This document shows positions 21,291 to 32,161 of a DNA stretch of 64,000 nt, piece after piece. Where the stretch lies: assembly GCA_013368375.1 (NCBI GenBank), contig JAACJP010000010.1, forward strand, positions 868,001-932,000, given 5' to 3'. The DNA comes from Tricholomella constricta. Lineage: Eukaryota; Basidiomycota; Agaricomycetes; Agaricales; Lyophyllaceae. A model generated the notes under the pieces. The model did no database searches. It saw nothing but the letters and a program-made list of their open reading frames with translations, and was not told the origin of the DNA. Every line of letters begins with the position of its first letter. Position 1 is the stretch's first letter. The translations under genes and the position numbers were made by a program.

Positions 21291-23329
21291 CGCGCCGGTA
21301 AAAGCTCCCGCGGAGGGGAGAAGGTGCGGACGCGGTCAGCCGGGAACTTACGGCGATACTCCTCCAGCATTAAGCGCGAGAGGAGGTCGGCGCGAACATT
21401 CTCGTCACCCGGGATGTGGCACACCCGAATATCGATGTTCGTCCGAAGAGCGATCCCAGCAATAGCAAGGAGAGGCCCGTTGTGCAGAGACTCAGCAACG
21501 CGCAGAGCATTCAACGCCCCGACCGAATTAAGACTATCCGTCCAGATCAGGAGACGACGCGGCGGGGAGGCGAGGGAAGCGACGTGGTGAAGGGCAGACA
21601 AGATAGCGACCAATTCGAGGAAGAAGATGTCGATCTTGACCGTGGTTGGACAGGGCTGCAAAGTGTAACAGAAACCGCTATTGCTGTAAACGAAACCGAG
21701 ACCACGCGAGGTGCTCGCATCCGTCCACACCACCATGTCGGCGTCGTCGATGCGCCAAAGCCCATCGTCAATGAAACGGACCCCGATTGCGTCAGGAATA
21801 ATGCCCTTCAGCCAAGTAAGGTCCGCCACCACCCCCGCGTTGAGGGGAATTCCACGCGACGAAAGAGTCTTACCGGCCATTTTACGATAAAGCTCAGTAA
21901 GCGCGGGCCTTCCCCAAGGCAGAACATTCAAGAGCCAGTTGAGGTGGCCCCCGAGACGCTGCCATGATCGAAGAGAAGGATGACGGCGAGAGGAAGCGAG
22001 GAACTCGTCAATTCGTTCGACGATATCGACGACGGTGTCAGGTGCCAGGGAGAACGTTCCGAGATTGGCGTCCACCCAGAAACCAATGACCTTCAAGACA
22101 TCGCCGTGCTCCTGTTTCTTGTCCTCCCATGGACAACCGATCGCATCCCACAGGAGCAATAGCTGGACTTGCTTCCGAGGCCGATACTTCCCGTGGAACC
22201 AGACGAAGTTCCCATCGAGATCCCAACAGAAGAAATCATCCATGTAGACATGGAGACCGACGATTCCCAGCTTGCGAACGCCCAGCCAGCACAGCAAGCC
22301 GGAGACAGCACACCAGCACCGGGGAGAGGCGCGGTTTCCGAACACGAGCCGACGGACAATGTGCAGCATCCCGTCGACAGTGACTACTTGATGCAGTTGC
22401 CAGATAGGGTGCGCTGGGAGGTTGAGGAACGCGGAGGCCACGTCAGATTTCCAGGTAACGAAGCGTTTTCCGGGGTGGAGCCGCCGCGCGTCGCGCAGCG
22501 CCGATCCAAAAGAGTGCATATCGTCGTAGCGAACTTTCCCCGCCTCTTTCGGAATGCCATCGTTGATTCCGGACCCGCTGTGGTCCGTTATAACGCGCCC
22601 TTTCCCCTTCTGCCAGACCACAAACATGGGCGACATTTTCATGCCGGGGAGGAGTGTGGCGTCAGAGAGCGCATCCGACCAACGCCCAGCTTTCAACTCC
22701 TTATCCCGAAAGAGTCGAATGGCTTCGAGGTCACAGTCCTCGACGGCGTAGTTCTCCGCGAACTCCTCCTCGACACCCTTCCATTCTCCCTCATCAAACG
22801 GCCAGAAGCCGTGGCGCAGCCCGTTCATAACGGACTTGACGAAGGGTTGGTTTGGATGATCGTGTAACATGGATTCAAGTTTGTCAACGTTGAAAGGAGT
22901 GTCTACTTTAATACGAGACTCCATAGCGCGAAGCGACCCGAGGATTGCGGGGTCGTTAAGTAGATGAGAGGGGGGTGAAGGAAGTGGGGGAGCGGTCTCG
23001 GTATAGAGAGCCGCCGGCGAAACATTTTCGGAAAAGGAGGAAAAGGAATCGCTCCAAACATACCCGCGGCGGAAACGGGGAGCGTCGAGAGGGAGGGGGT
23101 CCGCCTTACGCTTCCCTTCAAGACGTCGGGGCCCTGCTAGCGCCTGCGCCACCCGATCCCCCACCACGGCCGACTCCGACCGACCGTCGAGCTTGGAGGA
23201 GGACGAGGCACGTCCCTTCGTCTCGGGCTCGGTGTTTACCCCCACACTCGCTGCAGGTGCCATGCAGACGACCACCCGAGCAGGGAGTGTCTTCACAATA
23301 ACCGAGATTCCAATTTTGACATGGAACAT
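21272..23329 (-). CDS. Ngaro reverse transcriptase - RNase H
   Basis: At least 685 residues if the ATG at 23329 is used; the frame itself is open far upstream, so the true start is uncertain. Reverse-transcriptase motifs in order: KGRVITDHSGSGIND, VTWKSDVASAFLNLP (catalytic Asp), LVFGNRASPRCW and HVYMDDFF (YMDD). RNase H follows with Asp in VVWTDASTS, Glu in IFFLELVAI, Asp in LIWTDSLNS and Asp in VRADLLSR. It copies the element RNA to DNA. Its end overlaps the recombinase frame by 19 nt. Confidence 0.93.
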   Translation of the reverse strand: MFHVKIGISVIVKTLPARVVVCMAPAASVGVNTEPETKGRASSSSKLDGRSESAVVGDRVAQALAGPRRLEGKRKADPLPLDAPRFRRGYVWSDSFSSFSENVSPAALYTETAPPLPSPPSHLLNDPAILGSLRAMESRIKVDTPFNVDKLESMLHDHPNQPFVKSVMNGLRHGFWPFDEGEWKGVEEEFAENYAVEDCDLEAIRLFRDKELKAGRWSDALSDATLLPGMKMSPMFVVWQKGKGRVITDHSGSGINDGIPKEAGKVRYDDMHSFGSALRDARRLHPGKRFVTWKSDVASAFLNLPAHPIWQLHQVVTVDGMLHIVRRLVFGNRASPRCWCAVSGLLCWLGVRKLGIVGLHVYMDDFFCWDLDGNFVWFHGKYRPRKQVQLLLLWDAIGCPWEDKKQEHGDVLKVIGFWVDANLGTFSLAPDTVVDIVERIDEFLASSRRHPSLRSWQRLGGHLNWLLNVLPWGRPALTELYRKMAGKTLSSRGIPLNAGVVADLTWLKGIIPDAIGVRFIDDGLWRIDDADMVVWTDASTSRGLGFVYSNSGFCYTLQPCPTTVKIDIFFLELVAILSALHHVASLASPPRRLLIWTDSLNSVGALNALRVAESLHNGPLLAIAGIALRTNIDIRVCHIPGDENVRADLLSRLMLEEYRRKFPADRVRTFSPPRELLPARWRECF

Positions 23330-24521
23330 TTTTTCTCTTAGAACCCGCAGGAGACGCCGAGCCGGAACCAGGGCCCGCCTTGCGTTTACCAGTAGACCCT
23401 GTCGACGAAGGGCCCCGGAACACCTGAGCAAAAAGCGGAGTCTGTAGCTCGACACGATCATCGAGACGGAATGGTAGTTTTGCGTAACGATCCCTAGCGT
23501 CGATGTCAAACTGGATTGCGACCAAGGGATTCGAAGAGGCGCGGAACAGCTCGATGACCACCTTACGATAGCCTTCCAGCTCTCTGACGCGATGGAGATA
23601 GACGATACCGACCGCCTTGGACCAGGTGTCAAAGACCCGACACCAGTCAGCCTCCGTACGAACCCCTCGCTTCGCAGAAGATTGGTCCCGGCGAATGAGA
23701 GCGAAACCCCCAGGAAGTTCGCTCTGCTCGTCGTTAGGGTCGTACCCGCGATCCATCGTGGCGTATAACTTTTCAAAGTCGACGAATTGATCCTGAACAA
23801 TAGCGCGCCACATGGAACGGGAAATGGGGTCGGGAAGGGGCTGTGTTTGCAGGACGTTGACCACAGAGTCGATGACCTTGTCGGTAGTATACACCCGGCG
23901 AAGCTTCCAGGTTTCGTTAAGGTGAGGATCGTTAACCGATGCAGCCAAATTCCCCAGATGGGGAGCGACAGCAAGAACCGAGGCGGGAAGAAGCGGTTCA
24001 GGCCCTCGTTGAATCCCCAACAGCTCAGCGAGAACGTCGGGATCGAGAGCCCTTCCATCAACACCTCCGAACGGAGCGGGTTCCAAACGACTAATTTTTG
24101 CTTGAAGGATAGCCCATCCCGCAGCGTCGACGGCTCGCAAACGGGCAGCCTCGAGCTGTCGTCTCTTAGCCTCCTCGAGGCTAGCGCGCTCGGCCCGGAA
24201 CGCGTCGATCTCGTCGTCGGGGAGGTCAGGCGTGGGCTCGCGAGACGTATTGTCCCCAACCCCGCCGACAACGTCCGCAGCCCTCCCTGCCATTCCCAAT
24301 TTTCTCTGCGCCAGACGCTGTTCCAGCAGCTCGGCGTAATCCTTTCCCTCCTCCAACGAAGCTCCTTCGGAGACCAACTTGTGAACGAAGTCGGACGTGG
24401 CCAGTCGTCCTTCCAAAACGTCCTCGACAACTTGTTCGAACTTGGCAGCACGGACTCGAACGTCTTCCGGATCGGCGGCGTCGACGAGAGGAGACGAAAC
24501 CGATTGAGCATCTTCGGGCAT
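23118..24521 (-). CDS. Ngaro Gag-like protein
   Basis: 467 residues from an ATG at 24521. Residues ~1-150 are Ala/Glu-rich and likely helical or coiled (EDVLEGRLATSDFVHKLV, AERASLEEAKRRQLEAARL). The middle (LNETWKLRRVYTTDKVIDSV and following) looks like a capsid domain. A basic stretch precedes a Cys/His cluster (CQNWNLGYCEDTPC then CSECGGKH) typical of nucleic-acid-binding Gag zinc fingers, and the end is Gly-rich. It would coat the RNA. Its 3' end overlaps the reverse-transcriptase frame; passing from this frame to the pol frame needs a +1 shift or internal initiation. Confidence 0.88.
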   Translation of the reverse strand: MPEDAQSVSSPLVDAADPEDVRVRAAKFEQVVEDVLEGRLATSDFVHKLVSEGASLEEGKDYAELLEQRLAQRKLGMAGRAADVVGGVGDNTSREPTPDLPDDEIDAFRAERASLEEAKRRQLEAARLRAVDAAGWAILQAKISRLEPAPFGGVDGRALDPDVLAELLGIQRGPEPLLPASVLAVAPHLGNLAASVNDPHLNETWKLRRVYTTDKVIDSVVNVLQTQPLPDPISRSMWRAIVQDQFVDFEKLYATMDRGYDPNDEQSELPGGFALIRRDQSSAKRGVRTEADWCRVFDTWSKAVGIVYLHRVRELEGYRKVVIELFRASSNPLVAIQFDIDARDRYAKLPFRLDDRVELQTPLFAQVFRGPSSTGSTGKRKAGPGSGSASPAGSKRKNVPCQNWNLGYCEDTPCSGGRLHGTCSECGGKHRARDEGTCLVLLQARRSVGVGRGGGSGGAGASRAPTS

Positions 24522-24565
24522 GACCAGGAAAAGATGTTGATGTTGAGGAAACCGAAATTTGAGAA

Positions 24566-25095
24566 CGACAGAAAATACGATAGGGAGTAGGCTACGAGCT
24601 GGTGTATTAGACTAATAAAAAGATGGAAAAATGGCGGCGCAGCCGAAGAGCGTACGATTTTTAGAATAGGTTTGACGGGGTCAAACTGAGAATCGACGCG
24701 AGGATGAGTGCGAAGCACAGATGGCGAAGCCATTGAGATGCTTACCGGAAAACCAGTGATAGACAGATGATTGCGGTAGCGGAGCTGGCCTGTTATCACT
24801 GGGAGACCGGAAGAAGGTGAGCTGGATCGCAGCTAGCAAGAGAGCACGAAGTGCGTACCTGGGCTGGGATGTCGAAGACTGAGAGAAAAAGGGGGCGGAG
24901 CCTCCCAGCCCAGGATTTATAGACGGCAGGCCCGATCCTCCTGAAAAACTTCCTCTCGCGACGCCTCTGCTAAACGATAGCGCGGCGCGGAGGTTCAAAG
25001 AGGAGCAGGACTGAATGAACGACGAGGCGTTCGAACTCAGCGCGCGTGATGCAGTGATCCGCCCCGGGGGCGAGATGCTGAGACACGTGGAGGAG
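24566..25095 (-). repeat. Ngaro A1 split direct repeat, 530 bp
   Basis: Matches 19443-19972 with a constant offset of 5123 and no difference found by eye. It forms the upstream end of the element. On the minus strand it contains TATAAAT (24921-24915) beside a GC-rich CTCCGCCCCC motif, a plausible promoter for the element's RNA. Confidence 0.9.
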
Positions 25096-25886
25096 TCTGC
25101 GAGGACCTCAGTTAGAGAAATACATTTCTCCACTACTCCAAGTTCGGACGAGGCGACTTATCAAGCGCCGTATCACCCGTCGCGTCAATCCCTCATCCCC
25201 TACTAGCGCACGTACGGTTTAAATTGGCGGGAGCCTCCGAGGACCAAGGAGCGTCGAAGTACCACTGGCAGTACCGGTATCAGTATCAGCCCTCCCCACC
25301 ACTGGCAAATCTAAATTCACAAGTCCAAGTCCAAGTCCAAGTCCGACAGCGCAACTTGAAGGTGTGCCGTTCGGCTCGGATGTCGTTGCCGCTGGGATGT
25401 ATGTATTCGGCGCATCTCGGAGTTCCAGGCCGCAGCAGTGTCTTTTGGCTTGAACGTTGAACTCGGAGGCTGTATTGCGGGACCCCCCATCGCTCGGGCA
25501 CCTGTGTCCGTATGTAGCATACACTAGATGCCCCTCGGAACCGCTGCGATTCATAGCGCATATGCGTCGGTGTGTGAACAGCATGGCAAACACTGCAACG
25601 TCATCGGGACTGTGACAGAAAAAAAAATCTACCAGACAAATGGATACATCATCATCGCAAAAAAACACCAAAAAGCGTGCATCGTATGTATGTATACAAG
25701 TGTCCAACTTAAGCAAGACTCGTACAAGGTTAAACATATAAACGACGAAAATGCAACTTCAACTTCCAACATGCCAAAAACTCGTGAATAACATGCCATG
25801 TCGTTCCTTCATTCATTCATGCAATAACCAGGAACCAGGAACCGTGACCGTGACCGTGTATGTGACTTGACCGACAGGGGCTACGC
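25096..25886. other. Intergenic, hexamer microsatellite
   Basis: No gene supported. A short AAGTCC tandem repeat (four copies) lies at about 25320-25346. Confidence 0.5.
25320..25346. repeat. AAGTCC hexamer microsatellite
   Basis: Four perfect copies in a row. Confidence 0.7.
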
Positions 25887-27896
25887 CTAGCTGCAGACGA
25901 GAGGCTGCCCTTGGATCATCCTAACAGTCTCTGGGAAGTTCCAGAAACAGAGTGCGATGAGGATGTAGACCGCTGAAAAACGATGGTCCGTCAGCGTGAT
26001 GTGATCGACCAACAAAAAAGAAAAAAAGAGACGCGCACCGATGAGGACGTATCCGCTCATCCAATGCGATTTTCCATCTTCGACACTGAACTTGACCAAC
26101 AAGACAGAGAAGAACAGAACCTGGGAACAGCCCAACCCATTAGCAAACGGAGCGATCACGGTAGGGAGATGGGTTAATAATACGCACAACTGTCTCAAGA
26201 GGATCAAACAGCAGCGTGAGGGGCTTGTCCATACCCCATGCAATGAGGATCAGGATGGGGATGACGAACAGGGCAATCTGGATACAGCTTCCGACTGCAA
26301 CGCTCATCGCGAGGTCGAATTTCCCTTTGCGCGCGACGACGACGGCGGTGGCGTGTTCTGCGGCGTTGCTGATAATGGGGATGACGATGAGGGTGATCCA
26401 CTCCTTGGAGATGTTAGGGTGTGCGGCGACGAGGCCTTCGAGCGACCCGACAAGGTGGTCGGCCGTGACATACGCTAAAGCGGTGGATGCGACGAGCAGG
26501 AACAGGGCGACTGGGGTGTTGAGTTTCAGGGATTCTGTTTCGGATGAGGAGGACGACATGGTGGGGAGCGAGTCTGTGGACATCCGGCCGAAGGTGGAAC
26601 TATTCGAGGAGGATGAGCAGGATCCAGTCTGACATGTGTCCAAGAACAGATGGTTGTGGGAGTAGAATTGGAAGAACAGCTGGGAGGAGGGTAAGCATCA
26701 TTATGGAACCTGGGTGATTTTGTGAACATACATAGGCGAAATATCTGCGAGATGGCTGTTAGAGATAGGAATTATTTGACATCGATGGAAACTTACATCG
26801 AGAGTAGCACAATCGCACTTCCGCGACTGAGTTGCAGCAAGATTTGGAATTCTCTCCCTGGAGCAAGCCTATCCTCGAGATATTCGTGCTATATTCGGCT
26901 GTTAAGGAATAGTACCGCGTATATATAAAGTTGACGTACGAAGGCAACAGGGACTATCAAGGAAGTGACGCAGACAATCATCAGAGAAGAGTTGAGCTGC
27001 GCTACCATAGGTTGAAACTCTTGTTGTGCAAAGCGGAATCCGCCGACTACGAAGATATGAATGAGAAAAATCTGGCACGCGAACATAATAGGGGAACATA
27101 CCAATGAAGGCCATTCCCAGGACCAAGAGTAGGTTGCTCAACAAGCCACCTAGCAGGGAGCTTTGGACGAGCTCAAGCTCACACTGGGGTATAAGGGTCA
27201 GAGACGGAGCCAGGAGCTAATAACAAAAAGACATACCCTCTGCAAGGCAATTCCGGCGATGATCATCTCGACAATATTACCAAGCGTGGCGTTCAACAAC
27301 CCACCGACACTCTGACTGGTCCTGAGCGCAATTTGTTCGGTTCCTAACCCAAGTAACGCGGCAAGGGGAATGATACCAAGAGCGGAGAAGACGAAGACGA
27401 TGGTGGCACTTTGGTCCGTAAAGTGGAGCGCCCATGAGACGGGGATAAAGACCAAGAAAAGGTTCAAAGGCGAATATTTCACGGCCGCGATGGCAGATGC
27501 CTTGTACGTCGGGTTGGGACCCAGAGGGCGCGTAGGCGTGAAGAGCGTGCGGAGCCGGGCACCTGTGGTCAGAGCATGGGGGCGGTCTGCACGTGCCTTG
27601 CTCGGCACAGCATTGACCTTGGAGGTGACAAAGGAAACCTCTTGCTTCTCCTCGTCAATGATATGTACAGGGGAGGTAACAGCAGCTTGAGAGGCTTGGA
27701 CTCCAGGAATAGGAGAGTTATCGTACAGCGAGCCAGGAGGCCCGGCACTGTCCAACTTCATTTGAGACGACCGATGGAAGGAACCACTACTAGGGGGTTC
27801 GTCGTCATCTTCAGCGACGAGAGAAGGAGGTGTTGGCTGGGGCAGAACATGGTGGCTTGCGACATTAGGAGCGGGGACAGCAAAGGATTCTCCCAT
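25887..27896 (-). CDS. Vacuolar Ca2+/H+ antiporter (VCX1/CAX family), eight exons
   Basis: Exons 27896-27237, 27183-27102, 27046-26940, 26888-26797, 26744-26732, 26679-26188, 26120-26039 and 25972-25887 give 537 residues with every phase in register. Exon 5 is only 13 nt. The family exchanges cytosolic Ca2+ for vacuolar H+. The two alpha repeats carry the expected ion-binding signatures: LLNATLGNIVEMIIAGIAL in the first half and SNAAEHATAVVVARKGKFD in the second. About eleven hydrophobic helices are visible, with an acidic/Ser-rich linker (TMSSSSSETESL) in the middle. The ~130-residue hydrophilic N-terminus is longer than in yeast Vcx1 and could be regulatory. Confidence 0.93.
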
Positions 27897-28231
27897 TCAC
27901 GGTGAAGAAGGTTAAGAAAGTGGGAAAGAAGATTGGCTGTGACTCCCGGGCCCCTTATATGTTCCACCCACACCCTTGGTATCCTTGGCGTTATCGGTCA
28001 CGTTACTACCACGTTATCGCTCCCCGCCGGCACTTACTGTTTTAAGCTCGACACGCCGAAACCGCGACTCGGTATGGCTCGCCCGACAACTGCGCAGCGC
28101 TACGTCGTTCCTTGCATTGAAATCTGCTTGAGGAACTGGAAGTTGAATACGGTGGCTCCTGAGTCCTGAGCCGCGTGACGTCTCCACTAAATAATCTACC
28201 CAGGGCCGTGTCTTACGAGGGCCACCTGATG

Positions 28232-29223
28232 TCAACTAATTAACGGCGTCCTCGGTACGGTGATGTAAGATTCACACATAAATTGTTTCTGAGTCTCCCC
28301 TGCTTGGTCTGGACTCTGGAGAAACATGTTTAGGATCCGGATAGTGACGTCGAAGGTTGTTTCAAGCGATTCTGAGAAATACTTGCATGAAACTACTATG
28401 GACCTTGGAAACAGCAAAGCGGCCAAGAGATACAGCAGATATTTCGTCTCAGGGTGCCACAGGAATGAATTACCGTCCATCATTCTGCCGAGAGTAGCTG
28501 GGGCCAAATAGTATCACAGCGATTATGCGTCTCAGCAGAGCGGGCGTGTGGGGTTCAACGGTACCGACCATGATCCGTCGCGAAGACGGTTGGAAGACCT
28601 GATACAGGAAATCATAAGCACTGTTGAGCAGAGACACTATCCAAAATGCATCGAATGTGATGATCAAGAGTTGACTTGTACGATTTCCAACGGCGAGCTG
28701 CGGTAACTTCCCGACCACTACTCGTCGACGGTCGTTCAATTTATTTAATCTGTCAGAGTCTTCCCCTGACGAACACTCGCCCTCATCTCTCGGAGCCATC
28801 GACAGCGAGATTACGAGGTTAAAAACTGGATGGAGATGCACGCGCCGATGACCTACCCCAGGATTACTGCAGTCCATTTGCCGACTTGCAAGCTCCTCAC
28901 TTATAATCCATGACCACAATTTGGTAATGACAGCGACCTCGGAGCATCCACTGTAAGCTATGTATATCACGAACAGACCCACTAGACCGTATATATCTCA
29001 ATGCTTGATTATTCGGGCCATGTATCGGAAGCTTCGTACCGGAAGACAGAATTAGTCCTCGACAATATGAGGATTCCATCTTGGATTTGTATTGACCTCC
29101 GACTGAACCAACGGCTCGACCACACCGCGAGGACATGCACGTCAAACCCTTATTCTCCATGGCATTCTTTGCTGCTGCTCTGGTGAGGGAGTTTCCGGAC
29201 CCTCGTTCATACAAATGCATCAA
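28232..29223 (-). pseudogene. Decayed DUF6533-like membrane protein remnant
   Basis: Minus-strand fragments follow the helix pattern of the neighbouring gene at 30.4-32.2 kb: GLFVIYIAYSGCSEVAVI then a Trp-rich loop with CSNPG, and TFDAFWIVSLLNSAYDFL, which parallels VFETTLFVLTVYPV in that gene. I could not join them into one model with clean splice sites, so I call it a relic of a tandem duplicate. Low certainty. Confidence 0.3.
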
Positions 29224-29230
29224 CCAGCAT

Positions 29231-30362
29231 AATGGACGCCGAGGAGAAAGTGAGCTTTATGTCGAGCCAGCCGTCTTTACGCGCTCACGTTCCACACTTG
29301 ACAATCGCGAGGTCAAGAGTGAGGAGATCGATACCCATTTTCCAGCCAGAACGTCCTCGGGATCGCAGAGCCAGAACTTCCCGCCAGGAATCCGATAGCA
29401 AGTCATCGAATCCGTACTCGTATTCGTACACAAGTCGTCCGCTCAGACCCCACAGGATTAGGAATCCCAGCGAACGATCACAGGCCCCTGCTGTATATTT
29501 CGAGTGCACTCGAAGTGTCCTGAGAGAATTAATGACAACAAGCATTCCATGAGCACGAGCACGAGCCAGCAGGGGGACGGACCCACGAGTGTCCGAAGCC
29601 ATCTCTGGCCCTGGCTTGAGATCAGCGAAAGTGTATAAAATTGCATCACCCTCGATCGTGTTGAATGCGCATCCGAGAGGTGGTCACAATGGAAGGTCGT
29701 CGACACTGCGCGCCACCGAGACCGACTTACAGGCGCCATAAATGTCGATGTCATCGAAGCCCGCCGTCCTGTCGGGTTCGAGTCGGGTTCCGTGGCGTGT
29801 CGTGTCCATGTCGCGTGTCCCATGATTCAGATGCAAAGGTAAATCCCAGCGATGCGACGCCGTCCTTCGATTCAGAAGCTGACGTATATATGATGGCGTA
29901 TGCGTAGGAGGCGTATGAGACGATCAGGCCTCAGATGGTGAGAAGACGATCGCGGAGATCAAGCTTTGGTTCGGTGTCCTGGAGTTTGGCGAACGGAGTG
30001 GGAGCAAGTTCAAAGAAGAAGGATAACGGATGGGGGGTGGCAGGTTTTTTCTGGATGATCGTCGCGTCGCTCAACAAGGTGAAAGAACGGGCACGTACAC
30101 ACAAAGCATGTGATCATTTCTTGAAAATGACGATGCAGGTCACGTTCTCGTTCTCAGCACCGCATAACTTCCCTGGTTCTCAAGCTGAAGGACTTGGCGA
30201 AACTCTCGGTTCGTCTCCCACGATACTGTTACTGAGATCTGCTATTATTTTTCATGGTGTTATTTTATTCGACAACAACAGAACCTTGAAAGAAAAAAAA
30301 TAAGGTCATAAACCATGAACACATCCCCCGTAGAATTGGTGGACGAAGAAACTCACCATATA
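29231..30362. other. Intergenic, no gene supported
   Basis: Plus-strand frames of up to 122 codons occur but are of low complexity without domain or splice support. Confidence 0.4.
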
Positions 30363-32161
30363 TTACAAGGGATATTCAACCCCTGGTGCAGATTGCGCAT
30401 CTCGGGAGTGTACGACAAACTCGAACCCTGGGCCGGATACCCCAGGTCCCTGGGACTTGTGCTCTGCGAAAGCTCCTTCGGATTCGGCAGACACGCGTCG
30501 CCTGAGATTAAGAATCAATCGGCTGCCAGCGATCGTTGCTATAGATGTAGAAAGGCTATGAGAAGATATCATAAGTAAGGTCAATTCAATTCAGTTGCGT
30601 TGAAGAGAGAGAGATTGCGTACGGCCGCGAGACGGCAATCAGTGTGGGGGGTGCCTGTGCCCAGATGCTAAAAAAGTATCAGATGGATTATAAGTCTCCG
30701 TTTATCCTTCGACTATCACGCACACGAGTGATACTATCGCACATGCTTTAAATGAAGTTAATGAGCATGACGCGACGACCAATGAAAAACATCAGGCACC
30801 CGCTACAATGACAAAGTATATTGCACCTAGTGGTCAGGGATCACGTCAAAAACTGGCGTGTGAGAGACAATCTGGTGAGTAGTAACTCACCGTCGAGGAA
30901 TAAGGATGCATATATTACACTATAAGACGCTTTTCGCGAGCATCGTAATAGCACAGGATAAACGGTGAGGACGAAAAGGGTGGTCTCAAAAACAACACTG
31001 ACGTTCGCTCAATCAGCTGAGCTGAAACTGAGAAAAGTAGAACGTACGTACGTAGGCATCCACGCAACCCACAAGTACGACGGAATCTGAAAATGGTCGT
31101 GTGACAGCAGGAACGATTGAAAGAGAATCCCAAGGTCACCTTGGAGACGCAGGCACCCTTCGAAGTGCTTGTTTTTACCAGCGCTATCCGACGGCGTTGA
31201 ATCATGGAATTTTTCAAGGATACAGTTCGACGTACCAATAATTGCTGGATACGCCGCTGTCAAGATTGCGAACGTCGAAAGGGCATAAGATATCCCTCCT
31301 ATCCAGAGAAGTCTTTTTATCGTGATTTGACCATTGTGTAATGCATTGACGCGTATCGCGACGACAGCTTGAGATGGACATTAGATTTGATAATAGAAGC
31401 ACAAGGATCAGGGTATTGCGCACCATGACTCGACAAGTAGCAAATGATTGAAAGATACGATTGGAGAAGAATCCATGCTTTGCAGAACTAAAGGTACGTG
31501 AGTGAAAGGTTGATTGGCTTATTAACTAATGAGCTCGCCATGATGGAATGCTTCATCGGGGATATTTTGTCTGGTAGTAAATGAAACATACAGCGAATGA
31601 CGAGCAGGCACTTGTAACTCACCAAAAATATCGACAGCGATGACACAGGGCCTGCAAGTATATCAGTGGATAGTCATAATCGAATATCAAGCTACGGCTC
31701 ACCCAATATAACGATTCTGCACACGACTACAATTACACAAGTATAGATATAGAAAGTCCTGCACTGACCAACACAAACAGAGCGAACACTGCACTCTTTG
31801 GCTTTTTCCAGATTAATTCGACCTTGAAATGAGTCGTGAGTATATCTACAGGACCAAAGGCAACGTGCCATATACTTCGTCGCCGATCTGAACGTGGCGT
31901 ACTTAGGAGGGAGAACAGGTATAAGGATTTCAGATTACGCACGGTTATGAGGTGATCGTACATTAGCATCGAGAATCCAGCGACTTTTGAGCACAAATTC
32001 AATATTACTCTCGAAGGCTGCCAAAAAGAAGAACATACACATCGTTGACCTGTATCGAAGCAAATGAGCCTAAAAACGTGCAACTCACATCAAACAACGT
32101 ACTTTACAGCTATCGTGTATCGAGCAAGGGTAGTCGGATCGAGAATGGCATCCGGTAGCAT
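30363..32161 (-). CDS. DUF6533-like seven-helix membrane protein, many short exons
   Basis: The order of recognisable pieces is LDPTTLARYTIAV (start near 32161), AGFSMLMYDHLIT, VELIWKKPKSAVFALF, a 14-nt exon at 31716-31703 (NRYIG), CVIAVDIF, ILLQSYLSIICYLSSH, AVVAIRVNALHNG, IPSYLWVAWMPT, VVFETTLFVLTVYP, SLFLDGAIYFVIVAG, IWAQAPPTLIAVSRP and LSTSIATIAGSRLILNLR to a stop at 30363. YDHL-T..EVELIW, LF-L-NRY and SRLILNLR are hallmarks of the Agaricomycete DUF6533 family, whose function is unknown. Most boundaries fit GT/AG with matching phases. The segment between GAIYFVIVAG and IWAQAPP could not be resolved and may hold a defect. Confidence 0.6.

Larger units (their letters stand above)
19204..25095 (-). 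mobile_element. Ngaro-type tyrosine-recombinase retrotransposon (DIRS order)
   Basis: In minus-strand sense the order is A1 repeat (25095-24566), gag, reverse transcriptase-RNase H, tyrosine recombinase, B1 repeat (20192-20036), A2 repeat (19972-19443), B2 repeat (19360-19204). This A1-ORFs-B1-A2-B2 'split direct repeat' layout is the known signature of Ngaro elements. There is no integrase or aspartic protease frame and no LTR pair. All catalytic motifs are present and frames are long, so it may be active or recently active. No target-site duplication was found, as expected for recombinase-mediated insertion. Confidence 0.92.

Noticed and set aside
22169..22867. 232-codon plus-strand frame in the Ngaro element
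   Set aside because: Antisense to the reverse transcriptase domain, no domain of its own.
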